Origin: F23-D06 sp963620035
Lineage (GTDB): Bacteria > Bacteroidota > Bacteroidia > Bacteroidales > WCHB1-69
Length of the DNA: 64,000 bases
Assembly: GCA_963620035.1 (NCBI GenBank)
Contig: CAVEXN010000007.1
Location: 21,486-85,485, forward strand
Reading direction: 5' to 3'
The notes beneath the pieces are model-generated. The model had not been told where the DNA came from. It saw only the letters and a program-made list of their open reading frames with translations, and ran no database searches. Positions 17,161-24,712 of this stretch are shown here, piece by piece (position 1 is the stretch's first letter; every line of letters starts with the position of its first letter). A program made the translations under genes and the position numbers.

Positions 17161-17777
17161 CTTTTCATCTCATCATTGATAGCATCAATCACTTCCTTGT
17201 TTACTATTTGTTTTCTTCCATCCACTTTTTGAGAATAAACATAGAAAACATTACCGCCATATTCTGACGAGAATGCTTGATGTGACTTGGATTGAAGATT
17301 ATGTTCTTTAAAGATTTCAGAAAGTGGAGTATTGTTGACAGGCTTTATTTGAATTCCAATATATTTATCCTCTATCTTGATGAAGAAATCCACATTGTAC
17401 TTGCGGTCCCATTCGTCTGATGCCGGCTCTATATCAATATTCAAGATTGTTTTCAGTTGACCATAAATAGTGCTTATTTCAGTTGTATAGCCATCATAGG
17501 TACGTTCGATAACCATTTGTTTCATATAATCTATACAATCCTGTTCTGTTATGCAGGATACTTCTGACTGTATCACCTCCGTTATCTTAACATAGAGTCT
17601 TCTTCCAAGTTCCTTTATTTCTGATTCTTTTTTAACATTCTTATAGTAGTAATTCCGCCATTCCTCTACATTCTTCGGTGCGCATTTTCTGATTGACTCC
17701 GAAGTCGCCCCCACATTCCGCTTAAAATTAAATTGGAATCTGTTCATTGCAGTGTTCAATAACCATTCTTTTGCCAT
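17142..17777 (-). CDS. MjaI-family type II restriction endonuclease
   Basis: The 211-residue protein begins AKEWLLNTAMNRFQFNFKRN, a pattern I associate with the MjaI family (recognition CTAG), with SESIRKCAPKNVEEWRNYYY next. A catalytic site of the Mrr-like PD-(D/E)xK variety is visible: Asp130 in KYNVDFF, then Gln143-Ile-Lys145 in YIGIQIKP. The start overlaps the methyltransferase 3' end by 22 bases, as in many type II pairs, so it is expressed after the methylase. Its stop codon (17142-17144) overlaps the uvrB stop (17143-17145) inside direct repeat A. The specificity is inferred from family resemblance only. Confidence 0.85.
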   Translation of the reverse strand: MAKEWLLNTAMNRFQFNFKRNVGATSESIRKCAPKNVEEWRNYYYKNVKKESEIKELGRRLYVKITEVIQSEVSCITEQDCIDYMKQMVIERTYDGYTTEISTIYGQLKTILNIDIEPASDEWDRKYNVDFFIKIEDKYIGIQIKPVNNTPLSEIFKEHNLQSKSHQAFSSEYGGNVFYVYSQKVDGRKQIVNKEVIDAINDEMKRLKTLP

Positions 17778-19060
17778 GATGTTAGTTTTTTGAATTTTTC
17801 TTTATATTTGAATTCAAGGGTGTTATCTAAATCTGCAAGTCGGTTTTTCAGCAGATGGGCATTTATGAAAGTTTTGTTTCCCAAATACATATATACCATG
17901 AGATTGTGGGCGGTGTCATACTTGACATTATCATATTTCAGGAAAATCTTATTCCCTTTCAGTTTTGACCAAAGAAAATCCACTGCCTCTTTTTGAGTTT
18001 CAGGGTTGTTCTTAATTCCTAACAATCTGACTGTCATGCCATTGTCCAAAACTATTTGTTCTGGCGAAACCACTTGTTTTACCATATAACATTCCGACTT
18101 GACCATACTGCTTTCCATGTCAATTTTGGAGCCGAATTGCAGTTTCTTGACATCAATCTTCTTGTCTGTTTTATGACAGTCCGTAAACCAGTATGGCAAT
18201 GTTGCATACTCCTTGTCAAGGTCAATTGTCAAATCTTGTTTTAGAAATTGCAGTTTGACCTTTTCCAGAAGGTTGTTCGAACCGACACGATCTTTAATCA
18301 ATGGGATAAAATCAGCATTGATTTCATAGCCAATCGAATTCCGTCCCAAGGCTTTGGCAACCATAGCGGTAGTTCCGCTTCCTAAGAAAGGGTCCAAAAC
18401 TGTTTCTTGCGGGAAAGAGAACATTCTTAATAAACGTTTTGGCAATTCTTCTGGGAACATAGCCAGATGCTTGTCTTGCCTGGCTCCGTTAAAATGCCAA
18501 TGTCCGCTAAAATAAGTGTTCCATTCTTCATTTGACAAAACAGCCATTTCTTTCTGTTCCCCAGTTGGTTTTGGCGCATTTCCTGCCTTTTTGAACAACA
18601 GAATATATTCGAAATCCAACTTGACAATGCCATTCCGTGGGTATGGATAACTTCCCATGATGGCAGCGCCACCTGTCGTGTTCGTTGTAGTAGTCTTTTG
18701 CCAGATAATCTGTCCCATAAAATCAAATCCTATTGTTTCGCAAAACCTGATTATCTCCGAATGGATTGGGATGACTTTATATCGGCCATAGTAAACCGAT
18801 CTGGCAAATTGATCTCCGATGTTGATGCACAATCTGCAACCCTCGTGCAGGATCCGGAAGCACTCTTTCCATACCAAGTTCAGATTGTTGATGTACTGCT
18901 CATAACTGTCATTGAATCCTATTTGGTCTTCGCTGCCATAGTCTTTCAATTGCCAATAGGGAGGGGAAGTGACAATAAGATGGACGCTCCCGTCTTGTAC
19001 TTCACTCATCTTCCGGCTATCTCCATTTATTATAGTATGCTCCGTTGTTGTCATCTCCAT
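17756..19060 (-). CDS. DNA (cytosine-N4) methyltransferase with SNase-like C-terminal domain
   Basis: The protein protects DNA from the partner endonuclease. The catalytic motif TSPPYW (31-36) precedes the SAM-binding DPFLGSGTT (223-231), the beta-class order; Ser in TSPPY suggests N4-cytosine methylation as in M.MjaI. Residues 1-270 make a complete enzyme. Residues about 322-415 resemble a staphylococcal-nuclease fold: VRLLGIKNNPET, then KIFLKYDNV and LMVYMYLGNKTFINAHLL. Arg345 matches the SNase RLL motif, but the metal-binding Asp of DTPE is Lys/Asn here and the second Arg is missing, so this part is probably not a nuclease. ATG at 19054 is an alternative start. No control (C) protein gene is present. 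Confidence 0.9.
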   Translation of the reverse strand: MEMTTTEHTIINGDSRKMSEVQDGSVHLIVTSPPYWQLKDYGSEDQIGFNDSYEQYINNLNLVWKECFRILHEGCRLCINIGDQFARSVYYGRYKVIPIHSEIIRFCETIGFDFMGQIIWQKTTTTNTTGGAAIMGSYPYPRNGIVKLDFEYILLFKKAGNAPKPTGEQKEMAVLSNEEWNTYFSGHWHFNGARQDKHLAMFPEELPKRLLRMFSFPQETVLDPFLGSGTTAMVAKALGRNSIGYEINADFIPLIKDRVGSNNLLEKVKLQFLKQDLTIDLDKEYATLPYWFTDCHKTDKKIDVKKLQFGSKIDMESSMVKSECYMVKQVVSPEQIVLDNGMTVRLLGIKNNPETQKEAVDFLWSKLKGNKIFLKYDNVKYDTAHNLMVYMYLGNKTFINAHLLKNRLADLDNTLEFKYKEKFKKLTSWQKNGY

Positions 19061-19086
19061 TATTCTTTAAAAGAATCAAAGGATTG

Positions 19087-19094
19087 CAAAAATA
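19087..19094 (-). promoter_or_regulatory. Promoter -7 box for the methyltransferase (proximal)
   Basis: TATTTTTG on the minus strand fits TAnnTTTG, 26 bases before the ATG at 19060. It lies inside the cassette, so the genes carry their own promoter. Confidence 0.5.
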
Positions 19095-19155
19095 GGAATT
19101 ATTACAACATCATCTTTGGTGTTTTAACCCAACTTTGCCCCATAGATTCAAGTGG

Positions 19156-19163
19156 CAAAGTTA
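19156..19163 (-). promoter_or_regulatory. Possible second promoter for the methyltransferase (distal)
   Basis: TAACTTTG on the minus strand also fits TAnnTTTG and lies 15 bases inside the cassette from direct repeat B. It is the weaker candidate because of its distance (about 95 bases) from the start. Confidence 0.35.
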
Positions 19164-19177
19164 TAAAAAAACTACGC

Positions 19178-19225
19178 AAGGAGATTGAAAAGCGGCTGAA
19201 AGATTATTAAGAATGACGCTTCAAC
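19178..19225. repeat. Direct repeat B: displaced uvrB 3' end
   Basis: The copy matches 17113-17160 at 43 of 48 positions and would encode KEIEKRLKDY plus a stop, almost the UvrB C-terminus (KEIEKRLKEY). No uvrB sequence precedes it. It marks the far end of the cassette and may be the original uvrB terminus. Confidence 0.9.
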
Positions 19226-19326
19226 ATCCTTGTTGACAAATCTTTCATACAACAACTCGGTATTGAAAGAGCACTTCGCATTTGCTTCCATCACAAAATA
19301 ATCACAAAAAATCATAAAAATAGCAT

Positions 19327-19340
19327 CGAGAATGTTCTCG
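19327..19340. promoter_or_regulatory. Small palindrome upstream of the orphan genes (possible operator)
   Basis: CGAGAA-TG-TTCTCG is a perfect 6+6 palindrome, 16 bases before the -7 box at 19357. Its place over the -33 region is where a repressor would bind. The interval 19226-19401 holds nothing else apart from this and the promoter. Confidence 0.35.
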
Positions 19341-19356
19341 TATCATTCCTTACACT

Positions 19357-19364
19357 TATATTTG
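19357..19364 (+). promoter_or_regulatory. Promoter -7 box for the 92-aa / 134-aa pair
   Basis: TATATTTG fits TAnnTTTG, 37 bases before the ATG at 19402. Confidence 0.6.
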
Positions 19365-19401
19365 CAACATCGAAAAAAACAATTTCAAATTAATCAACAT
19401 T

Positions 19402-19680
19402 ATGGATTTATTCAATAAAATTGCTGTTGTTAATTCCATAGTGCCGCACATTGGCAGCAGCAATTCATTTAAAGACATCACCCCTGATGAAGTTGCGGCG
19501 TTACACTATCAATGTATAAATCACATTTTACAGAATTATCAAAAGGATTACGACAAGGTCATATCTTTCGAAAACTTAGTAGCATTGACAGACCTGATGT
19601 CTGGATACTTTTTGCAACTGTTTCCAGACATGGCTTTTTCGGTACGCGAATGTGAAGACTGTAACGAATCAAATAATTAG
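19402..19680 (+). CDS. Small protein of unknown function (92 aa)
   Basis: A short acidic, soluble protein with no signal peptide or membrane segment; the C-terminus is ECEDCNESNN. It is probably alpha-helical (DEVAALHYQCINHILQNY, then ENLVALTDLMSGYFLQLF). I recognise no family. It has a good promoter and the next gene starts five bases after its stop, so the two form a unit. The pair lies just beyond the restriction-modification cassette and may belong to the same accessory region. Confidence 0.6.
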   Translation: MDLFNKIAVVNSIVPHIGSSNSFKDITPDEVAALHYQCINHILQNYQKDYDKVISFENLVALTDLMSGYFLQLFPDMAFSVRECEDCNESNN

Positions 19681-19685
19681 TCACT

Positions 19686-20090
19686 ATGAAAACGATTGTC
19701 GTCACCCAAAAGAAGTTGCTGCCACTTCGTCCTTTTGACGTTTACATCAACGGGGATTTTTCCGGAAAGACTTCTCGATTGCACCCATTGACGCTTTCAC
19801 TGGATTGTGATGGGTTTGATATCTCGATAAAAAACTTTTGCTATTCCGGGACAGCACACTGTAAGGTGGAGAGAAACATCTCCACCATTGAATACGAGAC
19901 CATTGACAGCCTTCCACTATTTGCTTCAGCAGCATTCGACATCCTTGTTGTCATTATCGTGCTGTTCCACATATCCCCTTTCCCAGTCTTATGGTGGCTT
20001 TACGGTGTATTCGGGATTCCTGTTGTTATTGTCTTCTTCAATGTCCTGAACAGGAAGCGCTATTTCAGAATCACCGTTTCGTCAAAGTAG
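19686..20090 (+). CDS. Membrane protein of unknown function (134 aa)
   Basis: The N-terminal 75 residues are polar and beta-rich (RPFDVYINGDFSGK, SLDCDGFDISIKN). Two hydrophobic segments follow at about 79-97 (FASAAFDILVVIIVLFHI) and 101-121, then a short basic tail. The layout, a beta domain before two helices, suggests an inner-membrane protein with a soluble N-terminal head. It follows the 92-aa gene by five bases and its last 20 bases overlap the 3' end of the convergent secreted-protein gene. No family is recognised. Confidence 0.62.
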   Translation: MKTIVVTQKKLLPLRPFDVYINGDFSGKTSRLHPLTLSLDCDGFDISIKNFCYSGTAHCKVERNISTIEYETIDSLPLFASAAFDILVVIIVLFHISPFPVLWWLYGVFGIPVVIVFFNVLNRKRYFRITVSSK

Positions 20091-20691
20091 CCTTGCAGCG
20101 GAATGTGACCGGTCCGTGGAAGTCTTGAAGTGCAGTGAAGCCCCCTTTGTAAAACACCGTGCCGTCAGCGGTAACTTCGCCAAATTCGCCCTCCTTATCC
20201 AAAAACTTCCATTGCTCGGACATCAGTTGCCTGTATTCATTTTCGGAAAGCAGTTCGTATTTTACTGTTTTGTCCGGGTATTTGAAATTAACGAGCTTGC
20301 TGCGTATATTACAATAAACGACCATCTGTTTGTTGTCAATGCCTGTTATGGGTGAGCATCTTAAATCCTCTTTCCCACCTTTGTTGTCATAGACTTGTTT
20401 CCACACAACGGAATCAATGTCCATTGCGGTGGACTTCCTGTCGCTCTGAAAGCAATTGCATTCACATTCAGGCGTGCCTATTTTCTCTTCCGGACACGCT
20501 TTGAGACAGCATAAAGCCTCTTGCCAGCCAATGTTGGAAACAGGGTTCTTGTCAACATATAGAACGGAACCACTGTCTTTAAGTTTTACTTTCTTCGTGC
20601 CGGGAGGATATGTGGTTGTTGCCAGACACTTTGTGTTAATCACGGGCAGCAACCCTACCGTCAAAATTCCAAAAATAATTGTTTTTCTCAT
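20071..20691 (-). CDS. Secreted Cys-rich protein of unknown function (206 aa)
   Basis: The first 25 residues form a signal peptide (MRKTIIFGILTVGLLPVINT, cut probably after CLA). A Cys cluster follows at about 60-81 (ALCCLKACPEEK, then CECNC), six or seven Cys within 22 residues, with two more Cys later. In an oxidising envelope these would form disulfides. The rest is beta-rich. Its start overlaps the 170-aa gene by 56 bases and it is convergent with the 134-aa gene. No family is recognised. Confidence 0.6.
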   Translation of the reverse strand: MRKTIIFGILTVGLLPVINTKCLATTTYPPGTKKVKLKDSGSVLYVDKNPVSNIGWQEALCCLKACPEEKIGTPECECNCFQSDRKSTAMDIDSVVWKQVYDNKGGKEDLRCSPITGIDNKQMVVYCNIRSKLVNFKYPDKTVKYELLSENEYRQLMSEQWKFLDKEGEFGEVTADGTVFYKGGFTALQDFHGPVTFRCKATLTKR

Positions 20692-21148
20692 CTATTTCAA
20701 GTTCTATTGTTCCCCAAGATTTTTTCGACAAAGCAACAAACTGTTCAGACGTGAGATTATGGTTGACCATAAGACTTTTCATCGAACGCCCACCATTATA
20801 TACTCCCCAAATTTTCAATTGTGCTGCAACAATGTCGGCATCACGTAAATCCTCACAATCTTCATCGAAACCGAACAAGTAATTAAACACGTCTTCTGTA
20901 ATCTCTCCAGATGTGAAATGTTGATTCCTGTCATCAAGGGATAGCGTTTGGAAATCAACGAGATATCCATTCACGACTTCAAAATCAACAGAAGGAGGGG
21001 TAATTACACTGTCGCCTTTACAATTTGCGCGAGCCAACCTTCTTGCTTCCGTTCTTGACGGAGCTGTTCCGTGGGCGGAACCGTCCTTGCATTCCCAAAC
21101 CCACCAATTTGTGGTATTGGAATGTGTAATTGAATAATGTTTTGCCAT
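20636..21148 (-). CDS. Soluble protein of unknown function (170 aa)
   Basis: No signal peptide or membrane segment. The N-terminus is Trp- and Ser-rich (HSNTTNWWVWECKDGS, then TAPSRTEARRLARANCKGD), which resembles a small beta-sheet head with a following basic helix of the kind seen in DNA- or RNA-binding proteins, but this is only an impression. The remainder is acidic and helical. It overlaps the start of the secreted Cys-rich protein gene by 56 bases, so the two are coupled. No family is recognised. Confidence 0.6.
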   Translation of the reverse strand: MAKHYSITHSNTTNWWVWECKDGSAHGTAPSRTEARRLARANCKGDSVITPPSVDFEVVNGYLVDFQTLSLDDRNQHFTSGEITEDVFNYLFGFDEDCEDLRDADIVAAQLKIWGVYNGGRSMKSLMVNHNLTSEQFVALSKKSWGTIELEIDEKNNYFWNFDGRVAARD

Positions 21149-21376
21149 AATATTTATTATTTATATGGCAAAAATACACCTTTTTTCCGCCCGGAAAACT
21201 TTAAAAAAGTTAAAGTTTTCAAAAACAATGGGCAAAAAGCGTCAATTACAAGAGAAAGATGTAAACATTTTTCAGCGGCTATTCCAGAACCACTTTCTGA
21301 ACAGAGGCAGAACTCTTCCGGCAGGCGGCCATAAAGCGAGGTTCGAAACTTTCAAATGGCCAAGGATAAAAAAATG

Positions 21377-21384
21377 TACTTTTG
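21377..21384 (+). promoter_or_regulatory. Promoter -7 box for the cytosine methyltransferase
   Basis: TACTTTTG fits TAnnTTTG and ends 58 bases before the ATG at 21443. It shows that the in-frame Met upstream at 21356 is not the start. Between 21149 and 21376 I see no other feature. Confidence 0.55.
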
Positions 21385-21442
21385 CGGCTTTTTTATTAAA
21401 GCAATCAAAACCGCACGTCCAACACCTGACTGGAAAAAACAA

Positions 21443-22581
21443 ATGACAGAATACAGCAACTACATAAATGAAGTGTTGAAACCTGACATACAGGAACAAG
21501 CCGTTGTGCTTGACCTGTTTGCAGGCTGCGGCGGGCTGTCGTTGGGTTTTGAAGCGGCCGGATTCAGAACCATCGGTTACGAAATGTCGGAACCGGCCGT
21601 TGAAACCTACAATAAGAATCTCAAAGGTAAATGCAACAGACGGTTTTTGACGGTCGGTTTCGAATATCCTGAAGCAGAAAACATTGATATTGTCATTGGG
21701 GTCCACCTTGCCAACCTTTCAGTCGTTTCGGCAATCAAAAAGGCATGGAAGACTCAAGGGATGGATTCCCCATTTTCATAGATGCGGTCAATCGGCTACA
21801 ACCAAGCGTGTTTTTGTTTGAAAACGTGGCCAATATCATAGGACGGCATAAATGGTATATTGATTTAATAGTAAGAGAATTACAGAATCTTGGATATATT
21901 GTGGAGTATAGGGTGCTGAATGCTGTGAATTTCGGGATACCGCAAAATAATGAACGGCTTATTTGCATAGGACATCGGGCCTCTTTTCATTATCCTGCGC
22001 CAGAAAAGAAAAAGACCACTGTCAGGGAAGCCATAGGCGACACTATGTTCAACCTCGAACTCGCCGACAAAATCCTGACGCCTCGCCAAGATGAATACAT
22101 CGCTGCATACGAGAAAAAATCGCATTGTGTCAATCCTCGCGATTTGTATCCGGACAAACCTGCAAGAACCATCACTTGCCGAAACCTCGCCGGCGCCACC
22201 CGTGATATGCAACGTGTACGACTGAATGATGGAAGAAGAATCACGGACAGAGAAGCCGCCCGGTTGCAAAGTTTTCCCGATTGGTTTGCATTTTCGGGAA
22301 CCGAAACTATGCGTTACAACCAAATTGGGAATGCTGTTCCACCGCTGTTGGCATACAAAATCGCACTCGAAGTCCGCAAAACGTACCATTTACCTCAGCG
22401 GGAGCCTCAGACAATATCAATAAATGTAATGCACAAGCATTATTCGACCATGAATATTAAAGTTCTACGCTCCACTCCCGAAACTATTAAGGTGCTCGAC
22501 CATAGACATGCAGCCTGGTACTGGACATTCCGGCATTTCAGGCTGTGGTATTACGCCAACGGAATGGACGCAATGACCTGA
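21443..22581 (+). pseudogene. C5-cytosine DNA methyltransferase, broken by one missing G
   Basis: The first part has SAM motif I DLFAGCGGLSLGF and runs into VIG, then leaves frame at a run of four G (21698-21701) and stops at 21781. Adding one G restores motif IV as GGPPCQPFSRFGNQKGMED, with the catalytic Cys, and joins the second frame. That frame holds ENV (FLFENVANI), the QNNERLICIG region, RLQSFPDWF and motif X QIGNAVPPLLAYKIA. All ten-motif landmarks of a Dcm-type enzyme are thus present. The composite is about 379 residues, with an unusual tail of about 60 residues after motif X. No endonuclease partner is beside it. Either the gene is dead, phase-variable, or the base is a sequencing error. 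Confidence 0.88.
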
Positions 22582-22588
22582 GGTGTCT

Positions 22589-22645
22589 CGAAAAGAGGCT
22601 TGCCGACTCCGAAAAGAAAAGCGGAGCGATGAAAAACCTCTTCAT
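22589..22645 (-). pseudogene. Relic of a lipoprotein signal sequence
   Basis: On the minus strand from 22645 the DNA reads MKRFFIAPLFFSESASLFSR, close to the signal peptide of the lipoprotein at 872-1408 (MKKIFIAPLFFSLLASLFSG). DNA bases 22589-22604 and 22610-22630 equal 1352-1367 and 1373-1393 exactly; only the five bases between differ, changing LL to ES and ruining the signal. No downstream lipoprotein coding remains. It is a truncated duplicate. Confidence 0.7.
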
Positions 22646-22699
22646 GATTGAGATTTTTTAAGGGTAGATAAATATGCAGCGAATATAGCAAAAATTGCT

Positions 22700-22707
22700 T
22701 ACTTTTG
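22700..22707 (+). promoter_or_regulatory. Promoter -7 box for the beta-helix protein
   Basis: TACTTTTG fits TAnnTTTG and ends 17 bases before the ATG at 22725, which argues against a TTG start at 22695. Confidence 0.55.
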
Positions 22708-22724
22708 CCGTCTTAACCTACGCT

Positions 22725-24680
22725 ATGCGAATACGTTTGTCCAACATTACAACAATTCTCATTTTTACCCTAATGTCATTGCCCGGCTACGGCCTCTCGC
22801 AAACCGTCCCTTTGTCGCCATATTCTTTCGGACTGGCCGAGGCCACCTCCGACAGCGCCCGGTTCGAGGTTCTTTTCAGCACGCATCTGGCAGCTGTTGC
22901 GGCAAACGTGCCCGTAACCTACAACGGCATCGACTCCCTGACCATCGAAATTCCTGCGACTGCAAAAAGCATCCCGCTGACACAAAACACCGACTTCGGA
23001 GGTATGCGGCTTCGTGTCCTCAACCGCACAAAGCACTGCTACCTGTTTGAACGCGTGAATGTTGCAGATTCCATTCATACAACAAAGGCCCAAATTGACA
23101 GCGGCGACTTCCGCAACGTGGCGGAACTGTCCGACGGACTTCACCAACTGGTCATACAAGACACGACCCCATGGGTAGAAAAGAGACTTGGCTACCGCTA
23201 CGGGGCCGTGCGCAAAGACATCCTTTTGGTAAAAGACGGCATTGCGCAAAACCATCCGGTGTCACCCTACAACAACGGACAGTCGTATCCCACATGCACC
23301 TATAGCGCCGTCTGCGAGGAACCTACGGTCATCAGCAACTTGACAGTCGTACGCGACGACTCGTGTACCTTCAAGACCTATTGCTTCAGGCTGGAGCACC
23401 TGAACAACCTGCAAATCAGCAATGTCACCATCCTCACCCCCGAAAGCAACCTGGTTGCCGACGAAGCCATCTCCATCAGCAACTGCACCAATGTCACGCT
23501 GACGGACGTGACGATACGGGGCTCTTACTCGCGCACCAACTGCTACGGGTACGGCATCCTGATGAACAATGTCTGGAACAGCCGCTTCATACGGCTAACC
23601 GGTCATGCCAATTGGGGCATATTCGGCACCAACAACCTCAACACGGTAGAATTACTGAACTGCGACCTTAACCGGTTTGACATTCACTGCTATGGGCGCG
23701 ATGTCACGTTCAGCAACTGCACCTTTTCAGAACTATACAACCAATTCTCGTCCGTCTTCGGGGACATAGCGTTCCGCAAATGCCGTTTCACGAACTTCGT
23801 TCCCATCCTGATTGAGCCCTCCTACAACGCATACACCGGATTTGAGGTGCTCTTTGAAAACTGTGTCTTTGATGCCGCCGCGGGGCGCAACTATCTGATT
23901 CAGGCCGGGCAGTTCACCGACGGTCCCAACAGTCGCCCCGAACTTTCGGACAAATGCTGGCCCAATGTCACCATAAGAAACCTCACCGTCAACGTGCCGG
24001 ACAATGTTCGCCAAATCATCCTCTTCAAGCCCAGGAAAAGCGTGCCGGCGCAACAGGAGGTCGGCTACTTGTCAAAAATATCCGTCAGCGGCATGAAATT
24101 CAACCCCAACACGGAAGGTCATGCCGCCAGTTTTTGCCTTTGCAGCGAAAAAGTGCAACTTGCAAACAGGCTTTCGTGCAACGTAAGCAGTCTGAACATC
24201 CTGCCTCTCCCAGACAGCAAAATCACCCAGGCGACAAAGAAAAACAGTTATCCCGCCAGTCTGCAGATCAACCTCAAGAGCAAATCGGACAAAGACGTCA
24301 TCCGTGTTTCAGACTCGCGGCTTAACTATAACGTCTCGGCAAATGCTGAATACCCCATCATTTTCGACAAGTGTACTTTAGGATTAGTGCGAAACACGCC
24401 AAGTTCATTCCCGAAAACCGCCACACACACTTACCGGAACTGTCACATATATCTCAACTGCTGTGACGACGCACGCTACTACATCGACAACCATGCCTTT
24501 TACGACCAGTGCGTTTTCATTCCGTGTGCCCCTAAGATGCAGGTGGATTTCATCGGGAAAGACAATGCGGTGACGTTCCGGAACTGCTCCGTCCAAAAGC
24601 GCGGCGGGCTTCTGCGCGGTGGCTCTTACAGCAATACGGAGTTTTCTGATTGGTCGCTGAAAGGCTCTTACAATCGCTAA
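22725..24680 (+). CDS. Secreted right-handed beta-helix protein
   Basis: The 651-residue protein starts with a signal peptide (MRIRLSNITTILIFTLMSLP, cut near GLSQ). From about residue 200 there are repeated short strands with Asn and Cys ladders, such as LQISNVTILTPESN, ISISNCTNVTLTDVT and LLNCDLNRFDIHC, the mark of a parallel beta-helix of the pectate-lyase/glycosidase type. Several catalytic Asp could exist, but I cannot identify a specific family, so a polysaccharide-active or adhesive role is inference. No T9SS tail is seen. The chosen start is the ATG after the promoter. A patatin gene follows 32 bases downstream. Confidence 0.82.
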   Translation: MRIRLSNITTILIFTLMSLPGYGLSQTVPLSPYSFGLAEATSDSARFEVLFSTHLAAVAANVPVTYNGIDSLTIEIPATAKSIPLTQNTDFGGMRLRVLNRTKHCYLFERVNVADSIHTTKAQIDSGDFRNVAELSDGLHQLVIQDTTPWVEKRLGYRYGAVRKDILLVKDGIAQNHPVSPYNNGQSYPTCTYSAVCEEPTVISNLTVVRDDSCTFKTYCFRLEHLNNLQISNVTILTPESNLVADEAISISNCTNVTLTDVTIRGSYSRTNCYGYGILMNNVWNSRFIRLTGHANWGIFGTNNLNTVELLNCDLNRFDIHCYGRDVTFSNCTFSELYNQFSSVFGDIAFRKCRFTNFVPILIEPSYNAYTGFEVLFENCVFDAAAGRNYLIQAGQFTDGPNSRPELSDKCWPNVTIRNLTVNVPDNVRQIILFKPRKSVPAQQEVGYLSKISVSGMKFNPNTEGHAASFCLCSEKVQLANRLSCNVSSLNILPLPDSKITQATKKNSYPASLQINLKSKSDKDVIRVSDSRLNYNVSANAEYPIIFDKCTLGLVRNTPSSFPKTATHTYRNCHIYLNCCDDARYYIDNHAFYDQCVFIPCAPKMQVDFIGKDNAVTFRNCSVQKRGGLLRGGSYSNTEFSDWSLKGSYNR

Positions 24681-24712
24681 ACCGTCCGATGTCCTAAAAA
24701 AAACAAAACATT

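Larger units (their letters stand above)
17161..19177. mobile_element. Restriction-modification cassette flanked by 48-bp direct repeats
   Basis: The segment between the two repeats holds the endonuclease, the methyltransferase and the methylase promoters, and nothing else. Its base composition is more AT-rich than uvrB. No transposase or integrase is present. A layout of cassette plus long duplication of the target is known for restriction-modification genes in other bacteria. The duplicated sequence keeps the uvrB reading frame and stop intact at the left side. Confidence 0.6.

Noticed and set aside
18698..19210. Open frame of 170 codons on the plus strand ending in KEIEKRLKDY
   Set aside because: It lies antisense to the methyltransferase and only gains its UvrB-like end from direct repeat B. 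It has no promoter or family.
22695..22724. TTG start for the beta-helix protein
   Set aside because: The codon lies before the promoter -7 box, so it would not be transcribed. ATG at 22725 starts a proper signal peptide.
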